Origin: Bacteroidota bacterium
GTDB lineage: Bacteria; Bacteroidota; Bacteroidia; Chitinophagales; Saprospiraceae
Assembly: GCA_029781865.1 (NCBI GenBank)
Contig: JAKOVW010000062.1
Coordinates: forward strand, 24,582-88,581
DNA: 64,000 nt
Reading direction: 5' to 3'
The notes beneath the pieces are model-generated. The model had not been told where the DNA came from. It saw only the letters and a program-made list of their open reading frames with translations, and ran no database searches. Numbering within the stretch: the stretch's first letter is position 1; each line of letters opens with the position of its first letter. A program made the position numbers and the translations under genes. Shown here piece after piece: positions 53,866-62,292 of the stretch.

Positions 53866-54125
53866 GTTATGTTTAGTAAACATTTTCCTGACGAAATACA
53901 TAAACTGTCACCACTTTGACATCCCTTATAGGGAATCAAACCTGAAAGTGATGACAAATCACCCTAGCGCAAATCACCCATATATCTTTGGACATGTGCC
54001 TATATTTTGCCTAATACTTATTTTTATGTTAAATTAAAACTATCACAGGAATTAAAAGTACCGGGTAATTTTACTTACATTTAAGCTATGTTTGTTAAAC
54101 ATTTTTCTGAGGATTTACAGAGATT
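53866..54125 (+). repeat. Duplicated leader segment, copy 2
   Basis: It fills the space before the 509-residue T9SS protein. It has CACTTTGACATCCCTTATAG, ACCTGAAAGTGATGACAAAT, CACCCATATATCTTTGGACA (TATCTTTG at 53983-53990) and the AAGCTATGTTTGTTAAACAT block ending in CTGAGGATTTACA. A second, perfect dyad ATGTTTAGTAAACAT lies at 53869-53883, just behind the previous gene. Confidence 0.85.
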
Positions 54126-54134
54126 ATTCTATTT

Positions 54135-55664
54135 ATGCTAAAAAATATTTTGATATTACTTTTTATATGTAATTTTTATACAAAGCATTCTAGAGCCCAG
54201 GGTGGATTCATTAAAAGGCATGATATTGCTGGGTATGATAATCCGTATTATACAACAATTATTGCAAGCGATACATGCTATTGGGCATTTGGAATAATAT
54301 GGGATACTACAAGTCCATATTTGGGAGGCACCGCGGTATTCAAGTTTGACCTTCAAGGTAATTTATTAAAACAGAGAGAACTGATTAGTAAAACACAATT
54401 CTTAGGGTTTAACAATGACATGTACGCATTTCAAAATAAACTCTATACATCTATATTAACTCCATACTCAACTTCGAGTATAATTGCTTATGATATATTA
54501 AGTGATTCATTTCAAATTGTTGCAACGGTTGGAAATTTACTGCCGGAAGGAGATTTTTTAAGTATTAATAACCTTCATTTTGATCTGTTAGGGAATTGCT
54601 ATTTGGCAAATTCAGTAAGTTCTAAAACTACAACGGATTCTTATACACAAATCCAATTAGTTAAATTCAATAAGAATTTTCAAATAGAATGGAGTAAGAT
54701 GTTGGGTAATGCTAAAATTGATGAAATACCATATTCAATTGAGAATGACTCAACTGGTAATGTTTATGTAGGTGGTCAAAGATTAAAATTAAATTATATT
54801 GAAGGCGATGGAAGTTATAGCAAAAGTATCGTATATAAATTATCAAGTGATGGGAAAATATTAAAGGAAACTACTGCAGATAGTTTGAGTGGAGCCATTT
54901 ATGATTTTACAATTGATGAACAAGGAAATTACATTTGCGCCTCAGAAATATTGTTACCCTATCATCCTCAAAGGCCATTTCTATATCCAGCTTATCAAAA
55001 ACTGGAACAGGAAGGGAAAATAGTATTTCGACAGTATTTTGAGGAAGCACCAAAAGAAGAAAAACTATATTCCAATTTTTCTAAAATTCGAAAAATTGGT
55101 GATAATTATTATGCATTGGGTGGAATAGGTGTATTTGACGATGATATACAACCTTTAATTGTCGAATCAAGAGCAATTTTTATTAAGTTTAATAAATCTG
55201 GGAATCTAGTATGGAAAAGAATTTATAAAACCGGTTATGGCATTGAGGCCACCAACCTATATGATTTTGACAAAACTCAAGATGGTGGATTTATTATGGC
55301 AGGCTTAGGGGCTGTTGGTGCTAACGATTCTATCGGATGGAAATCAATGATATTAAAAGTGGATTCACTAGGATGCATAATACCAGGATGCCAACTTACG
55401 AATAATGTGGGTGAAAAAATAGGTGAAAAATGTTTTAAAATTTTTCCAAACCCCGCTTCTAATTATCTTGCTTTGTATAATGTTACAAATCATAAGCTTG
55501 TGATCTATATATTTGATTCAAACGGATCAGAACTTTTAAAGTTTAGAATCCTTTCAAATGAAACCTCTATTGTTGATATAAGCAATTATCCAGTAGGGTC
55601 TTATTTTGTTAATGCAAAGTTCGATGAAAAAACAATTTCAAGTGAGATATTTATAAAAGAATAA
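54135..55664 (+). CDS. Secreted protein with T9SS type A sorting domain
   Basis: 509 residues with a signal peptide (ILILLFICNFYTKHSRAQ). The central part has propeller-like blades (FKFDLQGNLLKQRELIS, LVKFNKNFQIEWSKMLGN, VYVGGQRLKLNY, FIKFNKSGNLVWKRIYKTG), similar to the repeated beta-propeller chains of Bacteroidota cell-surface proteins. The C-terminal 75 residues are a T9SS domain (KIFPNPASNYLALYN, NYPVGSYFVNAKFDEK). Function unknown. It is the second gene of the array and follows leader copy 2 by ten bases. Confidence 0.85.
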   Translation: MLKNILILLFICNFYTKHSRAQGGFIKRHDIAGYDNPYYTTIIASDTCYWAFGIIWDTTSPYLGGTAVFKFDLQGNLLKQRELISKTQFLGFNNDMYAFQNKLYTSILTPYSTSSIIAYDILSDSFQIVATVGNLLPEGDFLSINNLHFDLLGNCYLANSVSSKTTTDSYTQIQLVKFNKNFQIEWSKMLGNAKIDEIPYSIENDSTGNVYVGGQRLKLNYIEGDGSYSKSIVYKLSSDGKILKETTADSLSGAIYDFTIDEQGNYICASEILLPYHPQRPFLYPAYQKLEQEGKIVFRQYFEEAPKEEKLYSNFSKIRKIGDNYYALGGIGVFDDDIQPLIVESRAIFIKFNKSGNLVWKRIYKTGYGIEATNLYDFDKTQDGGFIMAGLGAVGANDSIGWKSMILKVDSLGCIIPGCQLTNNVGEKIGEKCFKIFPNPASNYLALYNVTNHKLVIYIFDSNGSELLKFRILSNETSIVDISNYPVGSYFVNAKFDEKTISSEIFIKE

Positions 55665-55899
55665 AATATACATTGCCAAATACTTTTCTACGTTTTTTAA
55701 AGTAGCTTATCAACAACCAAATTCTCTTGAGATACGTAGTTCCAAATGAGAACGTCTAATAATATTTATAACATTAAAGTATTTTATTTTCACTAAATGG
55801 CCTATTCGGCTTTCCATCAATCATAAGCTTTAAGTAGATTTTGAAATTAGGCAGGTTTATAAAATCCTCAGCATAAAATTCAGGATACATTTCTTTTCT

Positions 55900-56125
55900 A
55901 AACAAAACTGTCACCACATTCCCATTCTTTATAGGGAATTAAACCTGAAAGTGATGACAAATCACCCTAGCGCAAATCACCCATATATCTTTGGACTTGT
56001 GCTAATATTTTGCTTATTACCTATTTTGTACTAAGCCAAAATTATAACATGAATTTAAAAGTATCGGGCCATTTTACATACATTTAAGCTATGTTTTTAA
56101 ATATTTTGTTGAGAATTTACAAAGT
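55900..56125 (+). repeat. Duplicated leader segment, copy 3
   Basis: It shares CTGTCACCAC, TTTATAGGGAAT, AACCTGAAAGTGATGACAAA and TCACCCTAGCGCAAATCACC with copy 2, then CATATATCTTTGGACTTGTG (TATCTTTG at 55986-55993) and ACATTTAAGCTATGTTT. The dyad is degraded here (ATGTTTTTAAATATT). The rest of 55665-56247 shows no gene. Confidence 0.85.
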
Positions 56126-56247
56126 TAGATTGGCAAATCATTTTTTAGAAATTGCATATTCTGATCTTTTTAGAAATACCAGAAAGCATCAGACCTGCGT
56201 TGTTGATTATTTATCCTATCCGATCGCTCAAGAGCGCTTTTATAAAA

Positions 56248-56928
56248 ATGGAATTAAGAAGTAAAATTATTTTTATCTCCTTATTAAATGCAGCATTTTT
56301 TCCATTAGTTGCCCAAACTTATATTGGAGGATTTATTGGTATTGATTTATCAGAAATTAAAGAACCTGAAAATATTTGGCACTACGAAATACTAGATAAG
56401 GCTTATAAAAACGAAAGCCTTATGTTCGGCATTATAGTGCAACATAATTTAAACAAAACAATTTATGTTGCTCTTCAAATATCTGGAACTCACAAATCTC
56501 TGAAAACACATGATGCAGGATTTAATCCCTTAATCGGAATTTCATTTTACAAATATTCCAATTCCATTCTTATTGGTTATACTATTTTAAACAATTTCCA
56601 ATTTGCAGCGGGACCACAGCTCTATTTCATTCCTGCAATAAACTCCTTTGGCAAAAACGGTTTTCAAGGTTCTGAAAAAGTAAATAAAACTGTAGCAAGT
56701 ATTAAAATTAGTTCCAGTTATTTATTTCGTCGATATTTTATTAGTCTTTCATTTATTAAAGGAATTGATTACATCAATATATTTAATAAATCAGAGAATT
56801 ATTATGAATATATGAGACCAATAAACTCAATTGAACTTTGCCTGGGATATAAGTTTAAACTATTTGGTCAGAGCATTAACAGCAAGTCGATTAATTGCCC
56901 GAGTTTTAATGCTGCCAAAAAGAACTAA
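56248..56928 (+). CDS. Outer-membrane beta-barrel-like protein
   Basis: 226 residues from ATG 56248 (MELRSKIIFISLLNAAFFPL, signal peptide cut near VAQ). A TTG further upstream would add an implausible 32 residues. Short amphipathic strands (YVALQISGTHKSLKT, FQFAAGPQLYFIPAIN, IELCLGYKFKLFG) suggest a small barrel of the PorT-like type. There is no T9SS domain. It stands within the array of secreted-protein genes and follows leader copy 3. Confidence 0.65.
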   Translation: MELRSKIIFISLLNAAFFPLVAQTYIGGFIGIDLSEIKEPENIWHYEILDKAYKNESLMFGIIVQHNLNKTIYVALQISGTHKSLKTHDAGFNPLIGISFYKYSNSILIGYTILNNFQFAAGPQLYFIPAINSFGKNGFQGSEKVNKTVASIKISSSYLFRRYFISLSFIKGIDYINIFNKSENYYEYMRPINSIELCLGYKFKLFGQSINSKSINCPSFNAAKKN

Positions 56929-57103
56929 AATACGAAGTATAAATTCTCAATGAGAATAAAAATACCAATTAAATTTAAGTTAAGTTTGATAAACATTTTG
57001 ATGACTAAATATAAAATAATGTGAGATTTGATAACACAAATCGATTTATTTTTGGTCATTTATATTTAATTTTACAAATATCTCTTTATTTCAATATTAG
57101 AAA

Positions 57104-58726
57104 ATGAAACGAATTTTTACGATTTCTTTTTTAGTCATTTTTCAAATTGCAAATGCCGCGGACACCATTCGTGCCCCCAAATTTAATTTCATCGGCACCA
57201 AAGTAGCCTGGCATCGCCGTCCTGTGAAGAATAATAAAATGAAGCAAGTAGGAACTATCCTTAAATATGAACAATTACTCCAATTTAAATCCCCCATCAT
57301 TAAAAATGGCAGAGTCTTTTTCTTATTGGATGATGCTGGGATATTAGATGAGACTGGAAGCACGCTGATCTGTTATGATCTACAAACTGGAGATAGCCTT
57401 TGGCAGAAAAATTATAATAAAAACTTTTTTGGTTCGGGTCTGACTGCCTGGAATGATTTTAGGGAGCTGGGTGATCACGTGGAAATTCTGGGCGATGAAA
57501 TGAAGGACACGCTGGATGGAACTACCAGGAGGTATTTGAGCGGATTTACATCTCGGCGCATAGTAAATGATGACGGCTCTGATAAAGAATTATTTATTAA
57601 TTGGAATATTGATGAGCGAGTTTACTCTTTTGCATCCTTCCCACCTCACTATTTGGAAGGAAGTGATTATGCATTTTTTTATCAGCTTGGCGGTTCTGCT
57701 GATACACTTCATACAGATGGGATGTATCCTTATATTTGGAATGATAGCCTGGTACCACGGTATATTGATAAGAATAAAGTTTTATTTAACGAACCCAATG
57801 CTACTGGACTCTTTCCTTTTGGACCTGCACAATTGGATCCATTGACTTACGTATATTTTGCCAGGTTTTATGATCGCAAAGTAGGCAAATTCAAACACTA
57901 CATGTGGAAAACGAATGCTGTAGGAGATTTTAGAGACCTTAAAGATGTTAGTAGCACGATTGGAGGCACTGATTTAAAACAATACATATTAGACTACGAA
58001 CCAGTTGGCAATCTTATACGATTGAAAATTTTTACCCCATTTATGCCTTATAGGCAAGGGAATGTCGGATATTTATATCTTGACCGGGATGGAAATATTG
58101 TTAAGGATCAAAGGGCTCTGCAATTAGATGGAAAACATGTTGGTCATATTGCTTCTGTTAATTTATTAGATTCTAATCAGGTTCTTCATGCCATAAGATT
58201 TTATGAAGAAAATAATATCTACTTTTATAAAGAAAACTTAAAGGGACAATTTGTTAAATGTGGTGAATTGATAAATGCCGGCGATCCAAAATTTGCGTTT
58301 CTACCAAAATTTATTAAACAAGCTAATACAAAGGATATCATTTTAAGTTTTGAATGTGCGCTTGATTCAATATCTTATGGTGAAAATTTTGTTGAAGGAG
58401 GATGGCCATACATTTGTAAAATTGAAGCCAAAGAACTTGGACTTATTACAAATACAGGGACAATAGACGACTTAAAACTTGATATTTTTCCAAATCCTAC
58501 AAATAAAGTCATTACAATTCAGGGTGAAGGATTAATAGATGTTAGCAAAGTAACAATTCAAGACATGCAAGGACGAAATATTGCAATAGAATATAAAAAT
58601 ACAGAAAATGGTATTGAATTGGATTTGGAAAAATTTAATGATGGAGTATATTTTGTAAATCTAGTCAATAAAAAAGATCATTCAATACTAAACAAGAAAA
58701 TGGTAAAGATCAACTTTTTGAAATAA
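57104..58726 (+). CDS. Secreted propeller-like protein with T9SS type A sorting domain
   Basis: 540 residues with a signal peptide (IFTISFLVIFQIANAADT). The body resembles a PQQ-like or WD-type propeller (TLICYDLQTGDSLWQKNYNK, GYLYLDRDGNIVKDQRAL, HVGHIASVNLLDSNQVLHAI). The C-terminal T9SS domain reads LDIFPNPTNKVITIQGE and FNDGVYFVNLVNKKDH. It is the last gene of the array. A reduced match to the leader block (AAGTTTGATAAACATTTTG at 56982) precedes it, without the upstream half. Confidence 0.85.
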   Translation: MKRIFTISFLVIFQIANAADTIRAPKFNFIGTKVAWHRRPVKNNKMKQVGTILKYEQLLQFKSPIIKNGRVFFLLDDAGILDETGSTLICYDLQTGDSLWQKNYNKNFFGSGLTAWNDFRELGDHVEILGDEMKDTLDGTTRRYLSGFTSRRIVNDDGSDKELFINWNIDERVYSFASFPPHYLEGSDYAFFYQLGGSADTLHTDGMYPYIWNDSLVPRYIDKNKVLFNEPNATGLFPFGPAQLDPLTYVYFARFYDRKVGKFKHYMWKTNAVGDFRDLKDVSSTIGGTDLKQYILDYEPVGNLIRLKIFTPFMPYRQGNVGYLYLDRDGNIVKDQRALQLDGKHVGHIASVNLLDSNQVLHAIRFYEENNIYFYKENLKGQFVKCGELINAGDPKFAFLPKFIKQANTKDIILSFECALDSISYGENFVEGGWPYICKIEAKELGLITNTGTIDDLKLDIFPNPTNKVITIQGEGLIDVSKVTIQDMQGRNIAIEYKNTENGIELDLEKFNDGVYFVNLVNKKDHSILNKKMVKINFLK

Positions 58727-58945
58727 TCTAAATCTTCTCAAATCTGTTGAAGTCTTTATTTCTAAGGTAATAGTTCTTAATAAGAATTTGATTTTCTCCA
58801 GATAGCATCAACTATTTAATTTGAATCTGGAAATAGGATTGATGTAATCTTCAAACAGATACTAAATTGAAAAATGGGTGTTTGAGATTCCCATTCGCAA
58901 GCATTAACTATGATAAGGGTATTCGCGCAATTAGTGCTTAAACAC

Positions 58946-58971
58946 AAAAGCCACTCGTTAAAGTGGCTTTT
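58946..58971 (-). terminator. Rho-independent terminator-like hairpin
   Basis: AAAAGCCACT and AGTGGCTTTT form a 10-bp stem around a six-base loop. On the minus strand it is followed by T-rich DNA. It lies about 65 bases beyond the tRNA 3' fragment in that gene's direction, as expected for the terminator of the original host tRNA gene; it can also serve the plus-strand gene array. Confidence 0.7.
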
Positions 58972-59037
58972 ATTTCTTTTAGACATGAGATTTCGTTTCA
59001 AACACATTCCCGCACTTAAACACTCATGTCTGATCTG

Positions 59038-59062
59038 TGGTACCTCCAGGAATCGAACCAGG
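59038..59062 (-). other. Displaced tRNA 3' end (candidate att site of integrative element)
   Basis: Read on the minus strand: CCTGG, T-loop TTCGATT, CCTGG, then AGGTACCA, i.e. positions 49-73 of a tRNA (T-arm, acceptor strand, discriminator A). No matching acceptor 5' strand (GGTACCT) or D/anticodon arms occur upstream, so this is not a whole gene. The T-stem has one T-T mismatch. It sits 144 bases before a tyrosine integrase, the usual place of the displaced tRNA fragment left by site-specific integration. The restored tRNA would lie beyond the right edge on the minus strand. Confidence 0.65.
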
Positions 59063-59070
59063 GAGTAACA

Positions 59071-59155
59071 CTGAACGTCTCTGAACGTAAATAAACTCAT
59101 TATCAAATTTTTATACATTACCATGAACTAAATATGTTCAGTATGAGTTCAGTAT
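59071..59155. promoter_or_regulatory. Candidate integrase arm-type binding sites
   Basis: Two direct CTGAACGT copies (59071 and 59081, ten bases apart) and two direct GTTCAGTAT copies (59136 and 59147, eleven bases apart). The second pair is inverted with respect to the first (GTTCAG is the complement of CTGAAC). Helical spacing and location between tRNA fragment and integrase suggest protein-binding arms. Confidence 0.45.
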
Positions 59156-59205
59156 ATCCGTTTTTGTAGCCAAAAAAAGGTGGCAAAAAAGGAGGCAATT
59201 TTAAA

Positions 59206-60426
59206 ATGAGTTATATGGCCAAAGTGAGAATAATCATCAACAGATCGAAAATAGACCGGCAGGGGTTGTGCCCGCTTAAATTAAGAATTACAGATAACTA
59301 TGACAGAAAAGAAGTTTATCTACCCGGTGTAAAAGTGAATCCCAAATTCTGGAATCCGCGTAAACAACTGGTCACAAATGATACTATGCTGAATGTCCGG
59401 ATTCAGAAAGCCATACTTGATCTTAACCTTGAAATCAACAGACAAATGGCACTTGATCTGGAAATTGACCCAGCGACGATGATCTGTAAATTAAAAACAA
59501 AAGGACCATCGGTTAAAAACGTTTCATTCAATATACCGGAGTATATTGAAACCCATTTTTGTAACGATTCAAATTTAGCTTATAGCACCAGAAAAGGTTA
59601 TAAGAGCATTAAAAAAATAATTCAGGAGTACGATCCGGATATTTCATTAAAAAAAATAAATTTGGACTGGGTTGGAAAATTTAAAGAATACCTCATCACA
59701 GAACGTGGTCTGAACAATTATTCCTTAAGTACGCGACTAAAATTGGTAAGAAGGGTTTGTATGCATGCATATGAACATAAAGTTATAAGCACAAATCCAA
59801 TGGCGGGCTTGAAAATTAAGCAAGGTATTGCACATAGAAATTATCTTACGGTTGAAGAAATTAAACAACTTGAATTATACAAAGCGGATCAGTCATTAAT
59901 ATCCACCCACAAAGCATTTCTATTCGCTTGTTACAGTGGCCTAAGGTTTAGTGACCTTTCTACGATAACATATAAAAATATTGTTCTGAAGCAATCTGGT
60001 AATGGTCCCGAATATTATTTACAATATACCATGCGCAAAACTAAAAAAAACCTGCGCTTGGCGTTGAGTAAAAAAGCCCAAAGACTACTTGATCTAAATG
60101 AAAAGGATAAGGATAAACCGATCTTCGAATTGCTGTCAAAACAAGATCTTTGCATGCCAACTGATAAGATTTCCATGAAAATAGAATCGGCCAATGCGTT
60201 AGCCAACAAAAGACTTAAGGTCATTTGTCAAGATGCCGGATTAAAAGATTCCTATAGTTTCCATTGCTCCAGAAGGACTTGGTTCTGTACTGCTTTATTG
60301 CTCGGTGTTGATCTTGTTAGCTTGAAGGAACTTGGCGGGCACAGCGACTTAAAAGTGACGAGCCAGTACCTACAGGTTTTGGATTGTAAAAAAACAGAAG
60401 CTATGCTTAAATTTGATGAAATATGA
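59206..60426 (+). CDS. Tyrosine integrase of Bacteroidota mobile elements
   Basis: 406 residues. An N-terminal Arm-type domain (about 5-90: KVRIIINRSKIDRQG, VYLPGVKVNPKFWNPRKQLV) is followed by a SAM-like core-binding domain (about 110-210). The catalytic domain has Arg at about 247 (CYSGLRFSDLS), the beta-hairpin Lys (RKTKKNLRLAL), HxxR at about 352 (FHCSRRTW), GGH and the nucleophile Tyr at about 388 (TSQYLQV). All catalytic residues are present, so it should be active in excision and integration at the adjacent att site. Its stop overlaps the next gene by four bases. Confidence 0.95.
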   Translation: MSYMAKVRIIINRSKIDRQGLCPLKLRITDNYDRKEVYLPGVKVNPKFWNPRKQLVTNDTMLNVRIQKAILDLNLEINRQMALDLEIDPATMICKLKTKGPSVKNVSFNIPEYIETHFCNDSNLAYSTRKGYKSIKKIIQEYDPDISLKKINLDWVGKFKEYLITERGLNNYSLSTRLKLVRRVCMHAYEHKVISTNPMAGLKIKQGIAHRNYLTVEEIKQLELYKADQSLISTHKAFLFACYSGLRFSDLSTITYKNIVLKQSGNGPEYYLQYTMRKTKKNLRLALSKKAQRLLDLNEKDKDKPIFELLSKQDLCMPTDKISMKIESANALANKRLKVICQDAGLKDSYSFHCSRRTWFCTALLLGVDLVSLKELGGHSDLKVTSQYLQVLDCKKTEAMLKFDEI

Positions 60427-61277
60427 CTTTAAAAGAACAAATACAAAGCCTGTATTATGAAATTCAAACGCATTTTCAGCATTTGATTATTTCCTGCAAT
60501 GATGAAAATTGCTTTTGTATTGATTATTTCCCTATTGATCATGTAAAACATTGTTTAATAGAGCTTGATTCGAAAATCAATGAATACAATATCAAAACAG
60601 TTATTTCTAAAGATAAAATAATAGATCTTAATAAAGACATATGTGTGGTTTTGAATAATATTCCTGATCTCAATGTTACTTATCTCAATCACCAATTAAA
60701 AGCTGAAACTTTACATAAAGATTTTTGCCAAAAGGAAACTAAAATGAACAAATCAGCGATAATTTCCTCTCGAATTTTTACTGAAAGTGAAAGAGCCCTT
60801 TGGCATCAAGCATCATCATTTTGTCATGATAGTGATAAGAAACATATATATTCCAACTTACAAATTGAAATTGATAAGTTAAAAGCAAGTTACTGTAACT
60901 CCCTAAATGTCAAGCCTTGGCTAAAAATTAAACCAGGATTTGCAGGCAAAGAAAATATTAACGTGACGGAATTTTGTGATTTACTTGTTGGAAATGGATA
61001 TTTTGATCAACCAAATGCTGAAGTATTTAAAAGGCTGCTTTTGGGAGAAAATATTGCAGATAATATAATATGGTTAAAACTACCAGCTTATGTTTGCCGT
61101 GTGATTAACTGTATCAATGTTTATAATATTCTAACATATAAACCACAATGGTCAAAATTTGAAAAGAAATTTATTATCGATGGTAAGATCGCTGATAATT
61201 TGAAATCCGCCGCGCAAAAAACAGGGAGTACAGCCGAAATTGAGGAAATCGTTAAAAAATCTTTTAAATTAAAATGA
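60423..61277 (+). CDS. Element-encoded protein of unknown function
   Basis: 284 residues, with no signal peptide and no family recognised. It is Cys/His-containing near the start (ISCNDENCFCIDYF) and helical elsewhere; the C-terminal third contains VTEFCDLLVGNGYFDQPNAE and KFEKKFIIDGKIADNLKSAA. The ATG overlaps the integrase stop (ATGA), so the two are co-translated, suggesting an accessory role in recombination or element control (inference). Confidence 0.7.
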   Translation: MTLKEQIQSLYYEIQTHFQHLIISCNDENCFCIDYFPIDHVKHCLIELDSKINEYNIKTVISKDKIIDLNKDICVVLNNIPDLNVTYLNHQLKAETLHKDFCQKETKMNKSAIISSRIFTESERALWHQASSFCHDSDKKHIYSNLQIEIDKLKASYCNSLNVKPWLKIKPGFAGKENINVTEFCDLLVGNGYFDQPNAEVFKRLLLGENIADNIIWLKLPAYVCRVINCINVYNILTYKPQWSKFEKKFIIDGKIADNLKSAAQKTGSTAEIEEIVKKSFKLK

Positions 61278-61333
61278 ATTCTATTTTATTGAATTTCAAT
61301 ATGTTATAGTATTATTTTCCAGTCTATTATAAT

Positions 61334-61369
61334 CTACTTTTCTACTCACGTCTACTTTTAAGAGAGTAG
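61334..61369. promoter_or_regulatory. CTACT direct repeats, possible operator
   Basis: CTACT occurs at 61334, 61342 and 61352, with an inverted AGTAG at 61365-61369. It lies about 80 bases before the excisionase-like gene and could be its operator. Weak evidence. Confidence 0.3.
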
Positions 61370-61448
61370 TTCTTACACTCATGTTTACTTGATGCCATTC
61401 CATTGAATGGTCTTGGAAGAAGATCCAAGTAATTACTTATTTTTTTGC

Positions 61449-61661
61449 ATGACAAATAATAACAGCGCAAGATGGATTACGATGAAACAAGCTCAAGTCC
61501 GACTAGGTGTAGGAAGAACTTCAATGTATAAGTTACGTAGAGATCACAAACTGAAATGGTCGACAATTGGTCGTAAAGTATACGTTCTGAATACCAGCAT
61601 TGATGAACTCTTAGATTCCAATTCATCTGAGTTTCAATTTAATAAACTCGAAAAAGAATAA
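61449..61661 (+). CDS. Excisionase/MerR-type helix-turn-helix protein
   Basis: 70 residues from ATG 61449 (an ATG at 61407 gives 84). The helix-turn-helix WITMKQAQVRLGVGRTSMYK is followed by the wing RRDHKLKWSTIGRKVYVLN, the standard HTH_17/DNA-binding excisionase pattern. In such elements it directs excision with the integrase or controls mobilisation genes. It follows the 284-residue gene after about 170 bases containing CTACT repeats. Confidence 0.85.
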   Translation: MTNNNSARWITMKQAQVRLGVGRTSMYKLRRDHKLKWSTIGRKVYVLNTSIDELLDSNSSEFQFNKLEKE

Positions 61662-61757
61662 TGATAGAAGTTATAACCGGGGGATGGGTGCATACATGAT
61701 CCAGATGGAATCTATCAGCCCTACCCCGGAATTTTTTAAAACATTAATTAGAAAACA

Positions 61758-62165
61758 ATGAAACATAAACAAATAAATGGAAATTATCAACATGTTGAAG
61801 GTAGTATTGAAGGTGACATCTCTTGTAATGGGTTTCGCTTGGAGTTCATCGTTACTGGTCCAATGAATTCAATAAAAGAGTGCGACGGACTTAAAAAGGA
61901 AATGGCCAAATTAATTGAAAAGTTTGCATGGCTTACAGCTGCGCAAGCTATGTCAATCTTGAATTGTAATTATACGGATTTAAAAAAGCTTGCAGCGCAA
62001 AATGCAATTCATTCTGCATTAATAGGGGGAATTGATTATTATGATTCAGAAAGTCTCTATTTGTTGGTTGATTATCTTGAATTATTCCAAATCGACTTAC
62101 AAGTTCCGGGAGCTATAAATAGGGTTACATATAACCTTGATTCAAATTCAGAAGAAGAGGAATAA
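61758..62165 (+). CDS. Element protein with C-terminal HTH-like segment
   Basis: 135 residues. The N-terminal half is short beta-type sequence (GSIEGDISCNGFRLEFIVTG). The C-terminal half WLTAAQAMSILNCNYTDLKK resembles an HTH_17 helix-turn-helix with a wing around ALIGGIDYYDSESLYLLV, and the tail is acidic (SNSEEEE). It could be a second DNA-binding control protein of the element. Family not recognised. Confidence 0.6.
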   Translation: MKHKQINGNYQHVEGSIEGDISCNGFRLEFIVTGPMNSIKECDGLKKEMAKLIEKFAWLTAAQAMSILNCNYTDLKKLAAQNAIHSALIGGIDYYDSESLYLLVDYLELFQIDLQVPGAINRVTYNLDSNSEEEE

Positions 62166-62292
62166 TCCGATGTATACCACATTTTTAAACCGAGAATTAT
62201 AAATCATACATCATGATAAAATTTCAAATCAAAAAATATATTCAAAATGAACATTTATATGTGTTCATATTTCCTAATAAAAAAATTTGCAA

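Noticed and set aside
53855..54037. 60-residue open frame after the FG-GAP gene
   Set aside because: It lies within leader copy 2, has no family features and is not kept open in copies 1 and 3.
59036..59112. Complete tRNA gene on the minus strand
   Set aside because: Only the T-arm and acceptor 3' strand are present; the complementary 5' acceptor strand and the D and anticodon arms are missing.
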